This document shows, one piece after another, positions 36,854-45,834 of a stretch of DNA of 64,000 nucleotides. The stretch lies in contig NZ_CP118259.1 of NCBI RefSeq assembly GCF_013337045.2, positions 1,364,001 through 1,428,000 on the forward strand, in the 5' to 3' direction. Every line of letters starts with the position of its first letter. The first letter of the stretch is position 1. The notes below the pieces were generated by a model, which had not been told where the DNA came from, searched no databases, and worked only from the letters and a program-made list of their open reading frames with translations. Source of the DNA: Agrobacterium vitis. Lineage in GTDB: Bacteria > Pseudomonadota > Alphaproteobacteria > Rhizobiales > Rhizobiaceae. Position numbers and translations under genes: made by a program.

Positions 36854-37567
36854 TTTTCCCGGCAAGGCGGCGCAGATCGCTGCCACCGCCTTGCCGCTAT
36901 CGCCGATGAGAGCGGTAAAGCCGCGCTTTAACAGATCAGTTGCTGCGTCAGGATCTTCGAGGCTGCATGGGCGGACGAAGGTAGGCAGATTGGCGCTGGC
37001 TGCGGCCAGTTGCACGAGGCTGCGGGAGGTTTCCAGAACCGGCTGGGCATGGCGCGGTGTCTCGGCTTTGATAGCAGTGATGACCGCTTTTTCATCCAGG
37101 CCAAGACCGATCAGCCGGGCCGAACTGGCGGCGATGGCGGATGCCTGGAAAAAGCCGGAAGGGTCGCCGCCGAGAAGGGCAATGAAGGGTGTGCTGCCAT
37201 CGGCAAGCCCGGCTCTCGCTTCCTCGACCCGCAAGAGCGCATCCAGCCGCTGGCTATCGGCGGCTGTTGCGACATCCGTCAGCATCAACCCATCCGGCTC
37301 CAGCGCCATCAGCCGGGCGAGAAGGGCCGCGAAGTCATCATGGTCCAGCCGGGCGGAAAGATGAAACAGCACGGGCAGGGTGGGTGAGGGTTTTTTTTGT
37401 CGCCAGCTGGCATATACTGCGGCTGGATCGGTGCTGCCAAAAACCAGTGCGTCCGGGGAGGCTGGCGACGACTCTTGTTTTGTCTCGATCAGCAATAGCA
37501 CCTGGCAAGGTTTCTCCTTGAAGAAAAGCAAACGCTGATCCTTCCGATCCTCATGGTTAAACGACAT
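36842..37567 (-). CDS. HpcH/HpaI or CitE-like aldolase/lyase family protein (divergent)
   Basis: A 241-residue cytoplasmic protein whose layout looks like a shortened citrate lyase beta subunit: LPVLFHLSARLDHDDF, LEPDGLMLTDVATAADSQRLDALL, a central FIALLGGDPSGFF and a C-terminal DAATDLLKRGFTALIGDSG. True CoA-ester lyases run to about 290 residues and carry an ExxxD-type metal site I cannot place with confidence, so enzymatic activity is doubtful. It is divergent from the DUF2336 gene. Confidence in coding is high, in family only moderate. Confidence 0.6.
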   Translation of the reverse strand: MSFNHEDRKDQRLLFFKEKPCQVLLLIETKQESSPASPDALVFGSTDPAAVYASWRQKKPSPTLPVLFHLSARLDHDDFAALLARLMALEPDGLMLTDVATAADSQRLDALLRVEEARAGLADGSTPFIALLGGDPSGFFQASAIAASSARLIGLGLDEKAVITAIKAETPRHAQPVLETSRSLVQLAAASANLPTFVRPCSLEDPDAATDLLKRGFTALIGDSGKAVAAICAALPGKSGL

Positions 37568-37641
37568 GGTGAACCAATCTTAAACTTTTCTCGCATATCA
37601 TAATGGCAATGGGTCGGGTTTAGTTTTGATTGGGGTTGTCA

Positions 37642-38778
37642 GTGCTTGTAAAGGCTTTCTTTCGCTGGTCTGAAACCGCAAAGGCGTGCGACCGGGCGAA
37701 GGCCGCCAATGCGCTGGGCCGGGCCTATCTGCATTCCCCGATGACCGAAGACGACCGGCGCTCCACCTACGTCGCCATAACCTATCTTCTGGACGATCCC
37801 TCACCCAAAGTGCGGCTGGCGCTGGCCGAGGCGCTGGCCTGTTCGGCTGAGGCGCCGCGCGCCATCCTGATCTCCTTATGTGAAGACCAGCCGGAGATCG
37901 CCTCTCGGGTCATTCTCTGCTCGCCCGTGCTGCAAGACCGTGACCTGGTTGATCTGGCCGGTCGAGGCAGCAGCATGACGCGGGCCTTCATTGCCGCGCG
38001 TCCACAGCTTTCCTGCGCCGTTGCCGCCGCCCTCAGCGAGATTGGCGACCTGCCGGAATGCCTGGTGCTGCTCGATAACCCCACCGCCGCCATTTCGCCT
38101 TTCAGCCTACTGCGACTGACTGAGCGCCACGGCTCCCACGATTCGATGAGGGGTGTCTTGCTGGAGCGTCTGGACTTGCCGGGCCGGGCGAGGCACCTGC
38201 TGGTTTCACAAGCCAGTCAGGCGCTTGCGGCCTCCGGCCTACTGCGATTTTCCCTTGGGGAAAGCAAGCTCACTCGGCTGAACCGTGAAATCGGCGTCAG
38301 TGCAGCCGCAGTGATTGCCGGTGAGGTCAGCTTCGATGAAATTCCCGATCTGGTCGAGCAGATGCGCATCAATGGTCAATTGACGCCCGCCTTGCTGATC
38401 GAACTTCTGTGCCGAGGCAAGGTGGATTTCTTCGCCAGTGCCATCGAATCGCTGAGTGGTTTACAGGAGCGCCGGGTGCGCTCGATCCTGGCCACGGGCC
38501 GTATGCATGCGGTGCGGGCGCTGCTTCTTTCAGCCGGTCTTGACCACACAATCGCACCGCTGTTCGTTGAAGCCGTGCTGCTTTGGCGTCATGCCGTGCA
38601 GACGGCGACCCATGGTGAGATCGGCAGCATTTGCCAGCCGCTTCTTGCCAAGGGGAGCAAGCTGGCGTCTAGCGAGGCAGCGCGGCAATTGCTGGATCTG
38701 GTGGAAACCATGCTTCATCAGGATGAGCGCCGACAGGCCCGCCAATATGCCGCACATCTTGTGGTCGATGCAGCCTGA
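37642..38778 (+). CDS. DUF2336 domain protein
   Basis: A 378-residue soluble, almost entirely helical protein with HEAT-like repeats at the N-terminus (ITYLLDDPSPKVRLALAEAL near residue 50) and further helices containing SRVILCSPVLQDRDLVDLA and QPLLAKGSKLASSEAARQLL. DUF2336 proteins are restricted mostly to alphaproteobacteria; some link to cell envelope or signalling genes but the role is unknown. GTG 37642 is chosen with GGGG seven bases before; TTG 37630 is less likely. Divergent from the CitE-like gene by 74 bases. Confidence 0.8.
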   Translation: MLVKAFFRWSETAKACDRAKAANALGRAYLHSPMTEDDRRSTYVAITYLLDDPSPKVRLALAEALACSAEAPRAILISLCEDQPEIASRVILCSPVLQDRDLVDLAGRGSSMTRAFIAARPQLSCAVAAALSEIGDLPECLVLLDNPTAAISPFSLLRLTERHGSHDSMRGVLLERLDLPGRARHLLVSQASQALAASGLLRFSLGESKLTRLNREIGVSAAAVIAGEVSFDEIPDLVEQMRINGQLTPALLIELLCRGKVDFFASAIESLSGLQERRVRSILATGRMHAVRALLLSAGLDHTIAPLFVEAVLLWRHAVQTATHGEIGSICQPLLAKGSKLASSEAARQLLDLVETMLHQDERRQARQYAAHLVVDAA

Positions 38779-38805
38779 TTTCTTCCGGGATGAGGTCGTG
38801 CCGGG

Positions 38806-39204
38806 TTATTTGGTCAGCTTTTTCGCGGCCCAGGCATAGGTATCGGTGACCACATGCACCGGGGTGGTGAACACCATCTTGATATCCTCCTTGCCGGGCA
38901 GAACCTGTTTTACACTGTTAATGGCACGATCCGCGAGAGACCGCTTTTCAGCCTCTGGCACTGGATCGGTTGGCGTTGCTGGGACCGCTGTCACGGTCGT
39001 CTGGGGAGGTGTCACCGTCTGTTGCTGGCAAAAGGCAACGACGCTGGGGAAATTCACATTGGAATATTGCCCCAGCACATTTTCCGAATCGCGATTGCAC
39101 AATTCCACCGAAACCCAGCGCTGCTCGGCGGTGGCGATATACTGGCATTGGCTGACGCTGTCATTGCATCCCAGAATGGTCATGATCACAAGTGAGGCTT
39201 GCAT
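38806..39204 (-). CDS. Hypothetical protein with N-terminal cysteine and proline/threonine linker
   Basis: A 132-residue protein. The first 40 residues have four cysteines (LGCNDS, SQCQY, ELCNRD, FCQQQ) and there is a Thr/Pro-rich linker (TVTPPQTTVTAVPATPTDPV) before a basic helical C-terminus ending WAAKKLTK. LVIMTILGCNDS could be a short lipoprotein-like signal, but it lacks a proper basic n-region, so location is uncertain. AAGGA eight bases before ATG 39204 supports the start. Converges with the DUF2336 gene. No known family recognised. Confidence 0.6.
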   Translation of the reverse strand: MQASLVIMTILGCNDSVSQCQYIATAEQRWVSVELCNRDSENVLGQYSNVNFPSVVAFCQQQTVTPPQTTVTAVPATPTDPVPEAEKRSLADRAINSVKQVLPGKEDIKMVFTTPVHVVTDTYAWAAKKLTK

Positions 39205-39338
39205 CGGATCGTCCTTCCAGTCAGTAAAGTTATCAGTAACGCAACAAGATTGGCGCAACCAAGACCAATCGGCCCTCGGACAAAAAATTATAACATATAA
39301 TCGTTTTTGTCCGGTTTGGTGCCTTTCAGGATCGACAG

Positions 39339-39824
39339 ATGTCCGTGAACAATCCTCTTTTGGCAATCACCATTGAACCGCCCCGCCAGCCCGACGTGAT
39401 CCGGTTGCTGGATCTCTCCGATGCTTATATGGCTGCACTCTATCCAGCGGAAAGCAACCATCTTCTGGAAGTTTCGTCACTGGAAAAGCCTGATGTCCAT
39501 TTTTTCGTGGCGCGCCATGAAGGGCAGGTGGTCGGCTGCGCCGCCATTGTCGAGGCTGGTGATGGCACGGCGGAGATCAAGCGGATGTTTGTCGACCCGC
39601 AATCAAGAGGCCTGTCCCTCGGCAAAAAGCTGATGGCAGCCTTGGAGGAGCAGGCAAAAAAGCTTGGCCTTGAGGCGCTGCGCCTTGAGACAGGCATCAG
39701 CCAGCCGGAAGCGATTGGTCTCTATCGCAAAGCCGGTTTTGAGGAAATCCCGCCCTTCGGCTCTTACCGTCCCGATCCGCTCAGCATGTTCATGGAAAAA
39801 CGGCTGGAAAATCCTGTCGCTTGA
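39339..39824 (+). CDS. GNAT family N-acetyltransferase
   Basis: A 161-residue acyl-CoA-dependent acetyltransferase. The acetyl-CoA pyrophosphate loop is at QSRGLSLGKKLMAALEEQA (about residues 88-106) and preceded by strand AEIKRMFVDP; the C-terminal IGLYRKAGFEEIPPFGSY is typical. Substrate unknown. Converges with parE, 21 bases between stops. Confidence 0.9.
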   Translation: MSVNNPLLAITIEPPRQPDVIRLLDLSDAYMAALYPAESNHLLEVSSLEKPDVHFFVARHEGQVVGCAAIVEAGDGTAEIKRMFVDPQSRGLSLGKKLMAALEEQAKKLGLEALRLETGISQPEAIGLYRKAGFEEIPPFGSYRPDPLSMFMEKRLENPVA

Positions 39825-39845
39825 TCGGCCTTCGTCGTTGAAGGG

Positions 39846-41969
39846 TTAAATATCCAGGTTTTCCGCAAAGGCGGCCCGTTCCTGAATGAAACGGAAGCGG
39901 GCTTCCGGTTTTGTCCCCATCAAGGCGTCCACCGCATCACGGGTGCCTTCGAAATCGACGTCGTCGATCTCGACTTTCAGCAGCATCCGCTTGGCCGGGT
40001 CCATGGTGGTTTCCTTCAACTGGGCTGGCATCATTTCGCCGAGACCTTTGAACCGGCCGATTTCGACTTTTTTGCCTTTGAAGGTGGTTTCCATCAGTTC
40101 GGCACGGTGAGCATCATCGCGGGCATAGACCGTCTTTGCACCCTGGCGGATCACGTAGAGCGGCGGCACGGCCAGATAGAGATGATTGCCCCGGATCAGT
40201 TCCGGCATTTCCTGATAGAAAAAGGTGATCAGCAGCGAAGCGATATGGGCGCCGTCCACGTCGGCATCGGTCATGATGACGATGCGCTCATAGCGCAGGT
40301 CTTCATCACGATATTTCGTGCGGGTGCCACAGCCGAGCGCCTGGATCAGGTCGGCAATCTGCTGGTTGGCCATCAGCTTTTCACGGCTGGCGCTCCCGAC
40401 ATTGAGGATCTTGCCGCGCAAGGGCAGAATGGCCTGGTTGGAGCGGTTACGGGCCTGCTTGGCCGAGCCGCCAGCCGAATCGCCTTCGACGATGAACAGT
40501 TCCGCGCCCTCGGCGGTGTTCTGGGCGCAATCCGCCAGCTTGCCGGGCAGGCGCAGCTTGCGCACCGCGGTCTTTCGGTTGACTTCCTTTTCCTTGCGCC
40601 GCCGCAGCCGTTCCTCGGCCCGCTCGATCACCCAGTCCAGCAGCTTGGCGGCTTCATTCGGATTGTCAGCCAGATAATGGTCGAAAGGATCGCGCAGGGC
40701 GTTTTCGACCAGACGCTGCGCCTCGACCGTCGCCAGCTTGTCCTTGGTCTGACCGACAAATTCCGGTTCGCGGATGAAAACCGACAGCATGCCGACCGCC
40801 GAAATCATCACGTCATCGGTGCTGATTTGCTGGGCACGCTTGTTCTGGGTCAGTTCAGCATAATTCTTCAAGCCCTTGGTCAACGCAATGCGCAAACCGG
40901 CCTCATGCGTGCCGCCTTCGGGCGTCGGGATGGTGTTGCAATAGGAATGAACCTGCGGATCGCCGCCATACCAGGTGATCGCCCATTCCATCGCGCCATG
41001 GCCGCCGGTTTTTTCGGTCTTGCCGGCAAAAATTTCGCGGGTGACGGTAAATTCCTTGCCGAGCGTCGCGGCCAGATAATCCTTCAACCCGCCGGGGAAG
41101 TGAAACACCGCCTTATCCGGAATGTCGCCGCCGGTGGTCAGGATTGCCGGATCGCAGGACCAGCGGATTTCCACGCCACCGAACAGATAGGCCTTGGAGC
41201 GGGCCATGCGGAAAATCCGGCCCGGATCGAATTTCGCGTGATCACCGAAGATCTGCGGATCGGGGTGAAAGCGCACCCGCGTACCACGCCGGTTATGGAC
41301 ATCGCCCAATTCTTCCAACCCGCCCAGCGGCACGCCGCGCGAAAACCGCTGGCGATAGAGCTTGCGATTGCGGGCCACTTCCACTTCCAGCAGATCAGAC
41401 AGCGCATTGACGACGGATACGCCGACCCCGTGCAAGCCGCCTGAGGTCTCATAGGCCTTGCCGTCGAATTTGCCGCCCGCATGCAGCTTGGTCATGATCA
41501 CTTCAAGGGTGGATTTGCCCGGCACCTGCGGATGCAACTCGACGGGAATGCCGCGACCATTGTCGGAAACCGTCAGAAAGCCTTCGGCATCCAGATGGAC
41601 ATCGATGAAATTGGCATGGCCGGCCACCGCCTCGTCCATCGAATTGTCGATCACCTCGGCAAAGAGATGGTGCAGGGCCTTTTCGTCCGTGCCGCCGATA
41701 TACATGCCGGGACGCATCCGCACCGGCTCCAGCCCTTCCAGAACACGGATGGAGGACGCGCCATAATCGTCGGGATTGCCAGTGGAGGCGGGCGTGGCTG
41801 AGCCGAAAGCCACTGCCTTGGCCGGGGTTTCCGGCTGGGCGGCGGGAACAGTCGTGGCACTAGCCGCCGCCACATCGGCAGCACCTTTCTGCGTCTTCGC
41901 CGCCTTGGGGGGCGTCGACGGCAGGGCGGCAAAAAGGTCGTTGTTATCGTCCATGATCTTGTCTGTCAT
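39846..41969 (-). CDS. parE: DNA topoisomerase IV subunit B
   Basis: A 707-residue type IIA topoisomerase ATPase subunit that, with ParC, decatenates daughter chromosomes. GHKL motifs: EVIDNSMDEAVAGHA, DNGRGIPVE, GGLHGVGVSVVNALS; TOPRIM motifs: EGDSAGGSAKQ and DADVDGAHIASLL. ParE rather than GyrB is favoured by the short C-terminal part without a long insertion and by the sequence RFRFIQERAAFAENLDI at the end. The N-terminal 65 residues are Ala/Pro/Thr-rich and low complexity, common in rhizobia. ATG 41969 or ATG 41954 could be the start. Located apart from parC. Confidence 0.95.
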   Translation of the reverse strand: MTDKIMDDNNDLFAALPSTPPKAAKTQKGAADVAAASATTVPAAQPETPAKAVAFGSATPASTGNPDDYGASSIRVLEGLEPVRMRPGMYIGGTDEKALHHLFAEVIDNSMDEAVAGHANFIDVHLDAEGFLTVSDNGRGIPVELHPQVPGKSTLEVIMTKLHAGGKFDGKAYETSGGLHGVGVSVVNALSDLLEVEVARNRKLYRQRFSRGVPLGGLEELGDVHNRRGTRVRFHPDPQIFGDHAKFDPGRIFRMARSKAYLFGGVEIRWSCDPAILTTGGDIPDKAVFHFPGGLKDYLAATLGKEFTVTREIFAGKTEKTGGHGAMEWAITWYGGDPQVHSYCNTIPTPEGGTHEAGLRIALTKGLKNYAELTQNKRAQQISTDDVMISAVGMLSVFIREPEFVGQTKDKLATVEAQRLVENALRDPFDHYLADNPNEAAKLLDWVIERAEERLRRRKEKEVNRKTAVRKLRLPGKLADCAQNTAEGAELFIVEGDSAGGSAKQARNRSNQAILPLRGKILNVGSASREKLMANQQIADLIQALGCGTRTKYRDEDLRYERIVIMTDADVDGAHIASLLITFFYQEMPELIRGNHLYLAVPPLYVIRQGAKTVYARDDAHRAELMETTFKGKKVEIGRFKGLGEMMPAQLKETTMDPAKRMLLKVEIDDVDFEGTRDAVDALMGTKPEARFRFIQERAAFAENLDI

Positions 41970-42270
41970 TTGCTTGTGGTCTTCAGCGGAGCGTCGTGAA
42001 GAATTCTGTCTTGCGATAGGGCATACGCTCGTCCGTCCCTGGCGCTTTCGGCGCAGTTTCCGGTTTGTTCCTGATTAGCGCATATTCTCGGCAACAATCA
42101 ACCGATTGCGTTCAAGTACGCCCATTCCTTTATTGCCTGTTGCGGCAAGGACGCGGGAGAATTATGTAGCACTTGGTCAAACCATGTCCATTCAGCCTGT
42201 TTTCAAGGAAAACTTTTGCGTTTCTCGTGACGGCGTGGCAAGGCTGCGCCGTTAAGGAGACCTGATCCCG
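41970..42270. other. Divergent intergenic region upstream of parE
   Basis: About 300 bases between the parE start and the divergent alpha/beta hydrolase start. No gene is apparent. AAGGAG at 42254-42259 is the ribosome binding site of the hydrolase gene. No strong operator or hairpin was noticed. Confidence 0.4.
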
Positions 42271-43164
42271 ATGCGGATGTCCACAGTTCATTTGTTCGCC
42301 CCCGTGGTTCTGGCCGCTCTCTGCTCGGTCGCCAGCTCTTTGCCTGCAACGAGTGCGCCTGCCTTTAGCCTCAAACCGTTCAAGGACGAGCTGTTTTCCG
42401 GCCAGACCGTGCTGGAAAGCCGCGACAAGGGTGATTTCCAGACCATCGACTATCAGGAAATGCGCGACATCAATGGCCGCGACGAAATTCCAGAGCGCCG
42501 GGTGAAGTCCGCCTACGTCTCGCTTGGTGTGCGTCACCAGCAAAAGGACGAGACGCTGGATCTCGGTGATGCCGGCAAGCTGGACGTAACGAGGACCGGA
42601 CCTGCTGATGGCGCGGCATTCACGGTGATCTTCATTCACGGCCGGGGCGGGGACCGCCGCCTTGGAGCCGATGACTACAAATTCGGCGGCAATTTCAACC
42701 GGCTGAAAAATCTCGCCAGCGACAATGGTGGAACCTATTACGCCCCCTCCGTTCGGTCCTTCGACCAATCGGGGGTAACGCAGGTTGCGGCCCTGATCGA
42801 TTATGCCTCCGCCCATTCCGGTGGGCGTCCGGTGGTATTGTCCTGCGCGTCCATGGGCAGTTTCATCTGTTGGGGCCTGACCCGTGACGAACGAATCGTT
42901 GCCAAACTGTCCGGCATGGCCATTCTCGGCGGAGCCAGCGATCCGGATTTCACTGCCAGTGCGGCCTTCAAACGCAAGCTGCCGATGTGGTTTACCCATG
43001 GCAGCCGTGATAGCGTCTATGCCGCCGGCGACCAGATCGCGCTTTACGAGCGCCTGCACCGCACCGGCTATCCAACCCGATTCACGTTGTTTCTGACCGG
43101 TTCTCACGGGACGCCGGTGCGCATGACCGACTGGCGCGCCGTACTGAACTGGCTGATCCGCTAG
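42271..43164 (+). CDS. Secreted alpha/beta hydrolase
   Basis: A 297-residue exported hydrolase. Signal peptide HLFAPVVLAALCSVASSLPA ends near residue 27. An oxyanion segment IFIHGRGGDRR and nucleophile elbow LSCASMGSF (C-x-S-x-G form) are visible; acid and histidine are expected near HGSRDSVYAAG and GSHGTP. It looks like a phospholipase/carboxylesterase type without a lid. No neighbour suggests the substrate. The long opposite-strand frame is a shadow. Confidence 0.82.
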   Translation: MRMSTVHLFAPVVLAALCSVASSLPATSAPAFSLKPFKDELFSGQTVLESRDKGDFQTIDYQEMRDINGRDEIPERRVKSAYVSLGVRHQQKDETLDLGDAGKLDVTRTGPADGAAFTVIFIHGRGGDRRLGADDYKFGGNFNRLKNLASDNGGTYYAPSVRSFDQSGVTQVAALIDYASAHSGGRPVVLSCASMGSFICWGLTRDERIVAKLSGMAILGGASDPDFTASAAFKRKLPMWFTHGSRDSVYAAGDQIALYERLHRTGYPTRFTLFLTGSHGTPVRMTDWRAVLNWLIR

Positions 43165-43204
43165 AAACTACTGTTTTGGTCTGTCATTTGGGGAAAGCAG
43201 GGTT

Positions 43205-44401
43205 TCAATTTTCCCTGGCAAATTCCAGATTGAGCTGCGTTGACCCGCTCACGCAGACACGGTTGCGCCCGCTGCGCTTTGCCTCGTAAAGGGCCGCGTC
43301 GGCGCGGTTCAGCAGGTCTTCCAACGAAACCGTTGCCGTGGGGCCTTCCGCTACACCCAGACTTGCTGTTGTCACCTGGCCTCTGCCTTTGCCCAAATGC
43401 GGGATGTTCATGCACTCGATGGCCCGGCGGATGGCCTCTGCTATCGCACAGGCAGCATCAACATCCGTATTCGGAAGCAAAACGAGCATTTCCTCGCCGC
43501 CGTAGCGGAAGGCAAAGCCTTTTTCACCGGCATTGTCGCGAATGCACTGGCTGACAGTGCGTAGACATTCATCACCTTCCAGATGGCCATGCACATCGTT
43601 GTAAAGCTTGAAATCATCGATATCGAGCATGATGGCGCAAACATGTGTTGCCGGCACTTTGCCTTTCCACATGTCGGTCGCGACCTGCACCAGCGAGCGA
43701 CGGTTTAGCAGGCCACTCAACTCGTCACGGGCGGCGTTATGTTCCAATTGCTGTTGCAGCAGGCCAGCGCGCAGCCTGTTGAGGAAATTCAATCGATCGG
43801 TATGTTCGAGAAAATAGGCACTGAGCGCCAGGAAAATTGCGATCGTAATGTAGAAACTGATCAGCCCACTATAGGTGATGTCATCGAAAGAGCCGTTCAA
43901 CTTTGCGGTTTTCAGCAGCACGGCGCACATCAGCGTCAGGCCGATTACCACGATATGAAACCGTGGCCGTAGCGCAATGACGAAGAACAGGAATGCCGCG
44001 ACATTGCCGTTCTGGTAAACGAACATGTACGGACTATTGCTGTAGATTGCGACCGACATCGGCAGGAGAATGCTGAATGTGCCTATTGCCAGCGACAGAA
44101 GTTCGTAATTCAGGGCGGTGCGCCAGCGTCTGACGGCAAGCACGCTGATAATTGCAAAGGGCGTGAATATCCCAAAGCGCACGATCATCAGTTTGTCGAA
44201 CACGTCGGCCATCATCGTCGCGTCACCGATGAAAACGGCATCGTAGATAAGCGTGCCGACCACTGCCCAGAATGGTGTCAACTTGATCCGATTGGCGACA
44301 TATTCCTGAAGAAATTCCGCTTCTACGGCAGGGCTGAACCGCAACGCCGGGAAGCCGCGGGCAATTTGCCGGTCGATGGCTTCAAGGGATACGGTGGCCA
44401 T
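43205..44401 (-). CDS. Membrane-bound diguanylate cyclase (GGDEF)
   Basis: A 398-residue protein with six or so membrane segments in residues about 35-215 (for example LIYDAVFIGDATMMADVF, AFLFFVIALRP, FYITIAIFLALSAYFLEHT) and a C-terminal GGDEF domain from about 230. The active-site loop reads RYGGEEMLV, so the signature is GGEEM; catalysis is possible because the metal and base-contact residues remain. No RxxD inhibitory site stands in the usual place before it. It should make c-di-GMP; the signal sensed by the membrane part is unknown. ATG 44401 is used, with GGAGA upstream. Confidence 0.88.
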   Translation of the reverse strand: MATVSLEAIDRQIARGFPALRFSPAVEAEFLQEYVANRIKLTPFWAVVGTLIYDAVFIGDATMMADVFDKLMIVRFGIFTPFAIISVLAVRRWRTALNYELLSLAIGTFSILLPMSVAIYSNSPYMFVYQNGNVAAFLFFVIALRPRFHIVVIGLTLMCAVLLKTAKLNGSFDDITYSGLISFYITIAIFLALSAYFLEHTDRLNFLNRLRAGLLQQQLEHNAARDELSGLLNRRSLVQVATDMWKGKVPATHVCAIMLDIDDFKLYNDVHGHLEGDECLRTVSQCIRDNAGEKGFAFRYGGEEMLVLLPNTDVDAACAIAEAIRRAIECMNIPHLGKGRGQVTTASLGVAEGPTATVSLEDLLNRADAALYEAKRSGRNRVCVSGSTQLNLEFAREN

Positions 44402-44966
44402 TGCGGCTCTCCGGTTGGCTAAGGGGAAACAAGCTTTCCGCATACGCCGAAACGTGGCTTTGGAGAAGCGTCGGCGTTAAGAAATATCAAAACAATTTAA
44501 AAGTCTTGCGAAGAACGAATCGGTTAAACAGCCCGCCCAGGATTTGGTTCAAGAGTTTGGCAGCATCGGATTGAAACAGAGAGACTCGAAGCTTTTCTTG
44601 TTTTCATTTGTCTTTTCGGAAAATCAGTCTCCCATTTTTCCTAGAAAAATCTCTGTTTTAATCCCTAAAATCACAGGGTTAAGTTGCCATCCTGCATGAA
44701 TTAACGGCATGTTGCATTGCAACTTGCCTTTTTTGCCGCCACGTCCTTTTATAGGGTGTCTATAGCCTGTCGCGTTCAACTGGAATCAGTTGAACGATAA
44801 CGGACATGCGGAAAATAAAACAAAGCGCGACATCGTTGAATTCAATGGAATACGCCGCGCTTTAATGTGGAAGATTATTGTTTATGATTTCCCTGGTGTC
44901 GGTTGAGGCGCGAAAAAGCGGTTTCCGGCGGATCAGGGTCATGGAATCAGGGTGGGTTGGATCGAT
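44402..44966. other. 565-bp intergenic region upstream of tpiA
   Basis: Nothing that looks like a gene. The stretch 44470-44720 is AT-rich and probably contains promoters for the diguanylate cyclase gene (minus) and for tpiA (plus). The 3' part has nested palindromes, listed separately. Confidence 0.4.
44774..44863. repeat. Palindromic intergenic element
   Basis: GTTCAACTG-GAAT-CAGTTGAAC is a perfect 9-bp dyad at 44774-44795, followed by AAAGCGCG at 44822-44829 pairing with CGCGCTTT at 44856-44863, inside which TTGAATTCAA is itself palindromic. The structure resembles dispersed intergenic palindromes of rhizobial genomes, but only this copy is in the window. Confidence 0.5.
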
Positions 44967-45737
44967 ATGACACCAGATGTACGTCCGCTTGTTGCGGGCA
45001 ATTGGAAGATGAACGGAACCCGCGACGCGCTTGATCAGATCAAGGCGATGGCCGAAGGCGTGAAAGGACCGCTCAGCGAGAAAGTGGACAGTCTGATTTG
45101 CCCGCCGGCCACGCTGCTTTACGTGGCAACCGCGCTCTGCGACGACAGTCCGCTGCTTATTGGTGCGCAGGATTGCCATCAGAATGCGTCTGGTGCCCAT
45201 ACCGGTGACATTTCGGCGGAAATGGTCGCCGATTGCTTTGGAACCCATGTCATTGTCGGTCATTCCGAACGCCGCACCGATCACGCAGAAACCGATCATC
45301 TGGTGCGCGCCAAAGCGGTTGCGGCTCATGCGGCGGAACTGACGGCCATCATCTGCATTGGCGAGACCGCCGATCAGCGCAAAGCAGGGCAGACGCTGGA
45401 TATCCTCAAGCGTCAGCTCGCCGGTTCTGTGCCGGACGAAGCGCTCGCCGAAGATACGGTTATTGCCTATGAGCCTGTCTGGGCGATCGGCACCGGCGTG
45501 ACGCCAACCATTGCTGACGTGACCGAGGCACACGCTTTTATGCGGGCCGAGTTGACGCGTCGGTTGGGCAATGAGGGTGCTAAAATGCGAATCCTCTATG
45601 GCGGTTCCGTCAAGCCTTCTAATGCACGGGAACTGATGGGCGTTGCCAATGTTGATGGTGCCCTGATTGGCGGCGCAAGCTTGAAAGCCGCTGATTTCCT
45701 TGCCATATACGGTGTCTATTCGGATTTGACAGCCTGA
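44967..45737 (+). CDS. tpiA: Triosephosphate isomerase
   Basis: A 256-residue TIM-barrel enzyme interconverting dihydroxyacetone phosphate and glyceraldehyde-3-phosphate. The catalytic Lys is in GNWKMNG (about 11-17), the electrophilic His in VGHSERR and the catalytic Glu in [11 protein letters not shown]; the phosphate loop [11 protein letters not shown] is present. ATG 44967 matches the family; GTG further up would add five residues. It heads the tpiA-secG-pyrG order typical of rhizobia, with hairpins separating the genes. Confidence 0.96.
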   Translation: MTPDVRPLVAGNWKMNGTRDALDQIKAMAEGVKGPLSEKVDSLICPPATLLYVATALCDDSPLLIGAQDCHQNASGAHTGDISAEMVADCFGTHVIVGHSERRTDHAETDHLVRAKAVAAHAAELTAIICIGETADQRKAGQTLDILKRQLAGSVPDEALAEDTVIAYEPVWAIGTGVTPTIADVTEAHAFMRAELTRRLGNEGAKMRILYGGSVKPSNARELMGVANVDGALIGGASLKAADFLAIYGVYSDLTA

Positions 45738-45762
45738 TCTTTGTTGAAAAGGGCTTTCTTTG

Positions 45763-45790
45763 CGGCGGCTCCTCGTGTAGAGAGCCGCCG
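45763..45790 (+). terminator. Hairpin after tpiA
   Basis: CGGCGGCTC and GAGCCGCCG form a 9-bp stem with a 10-base loop, followed by AATGTTGTTTTG. A partial terminator or attenuator between tpiA and secG. Confidence 0.6.
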
Positions 45791-45834
45791 AATGTTGTTT
45801 TGACTTGGCCCTACGTGGGCAGGATGGATCGTCC

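Noticed and set aside
40107-41444. 445-codon open frame on the plus strand
   Set aside because: Antisense to parE; composition typical of a shadow frame.
42130-43107. 325-codon minus-strand frame
   Set aside because: Antisense to the alpha/beta hydrolase gene and without domain features.
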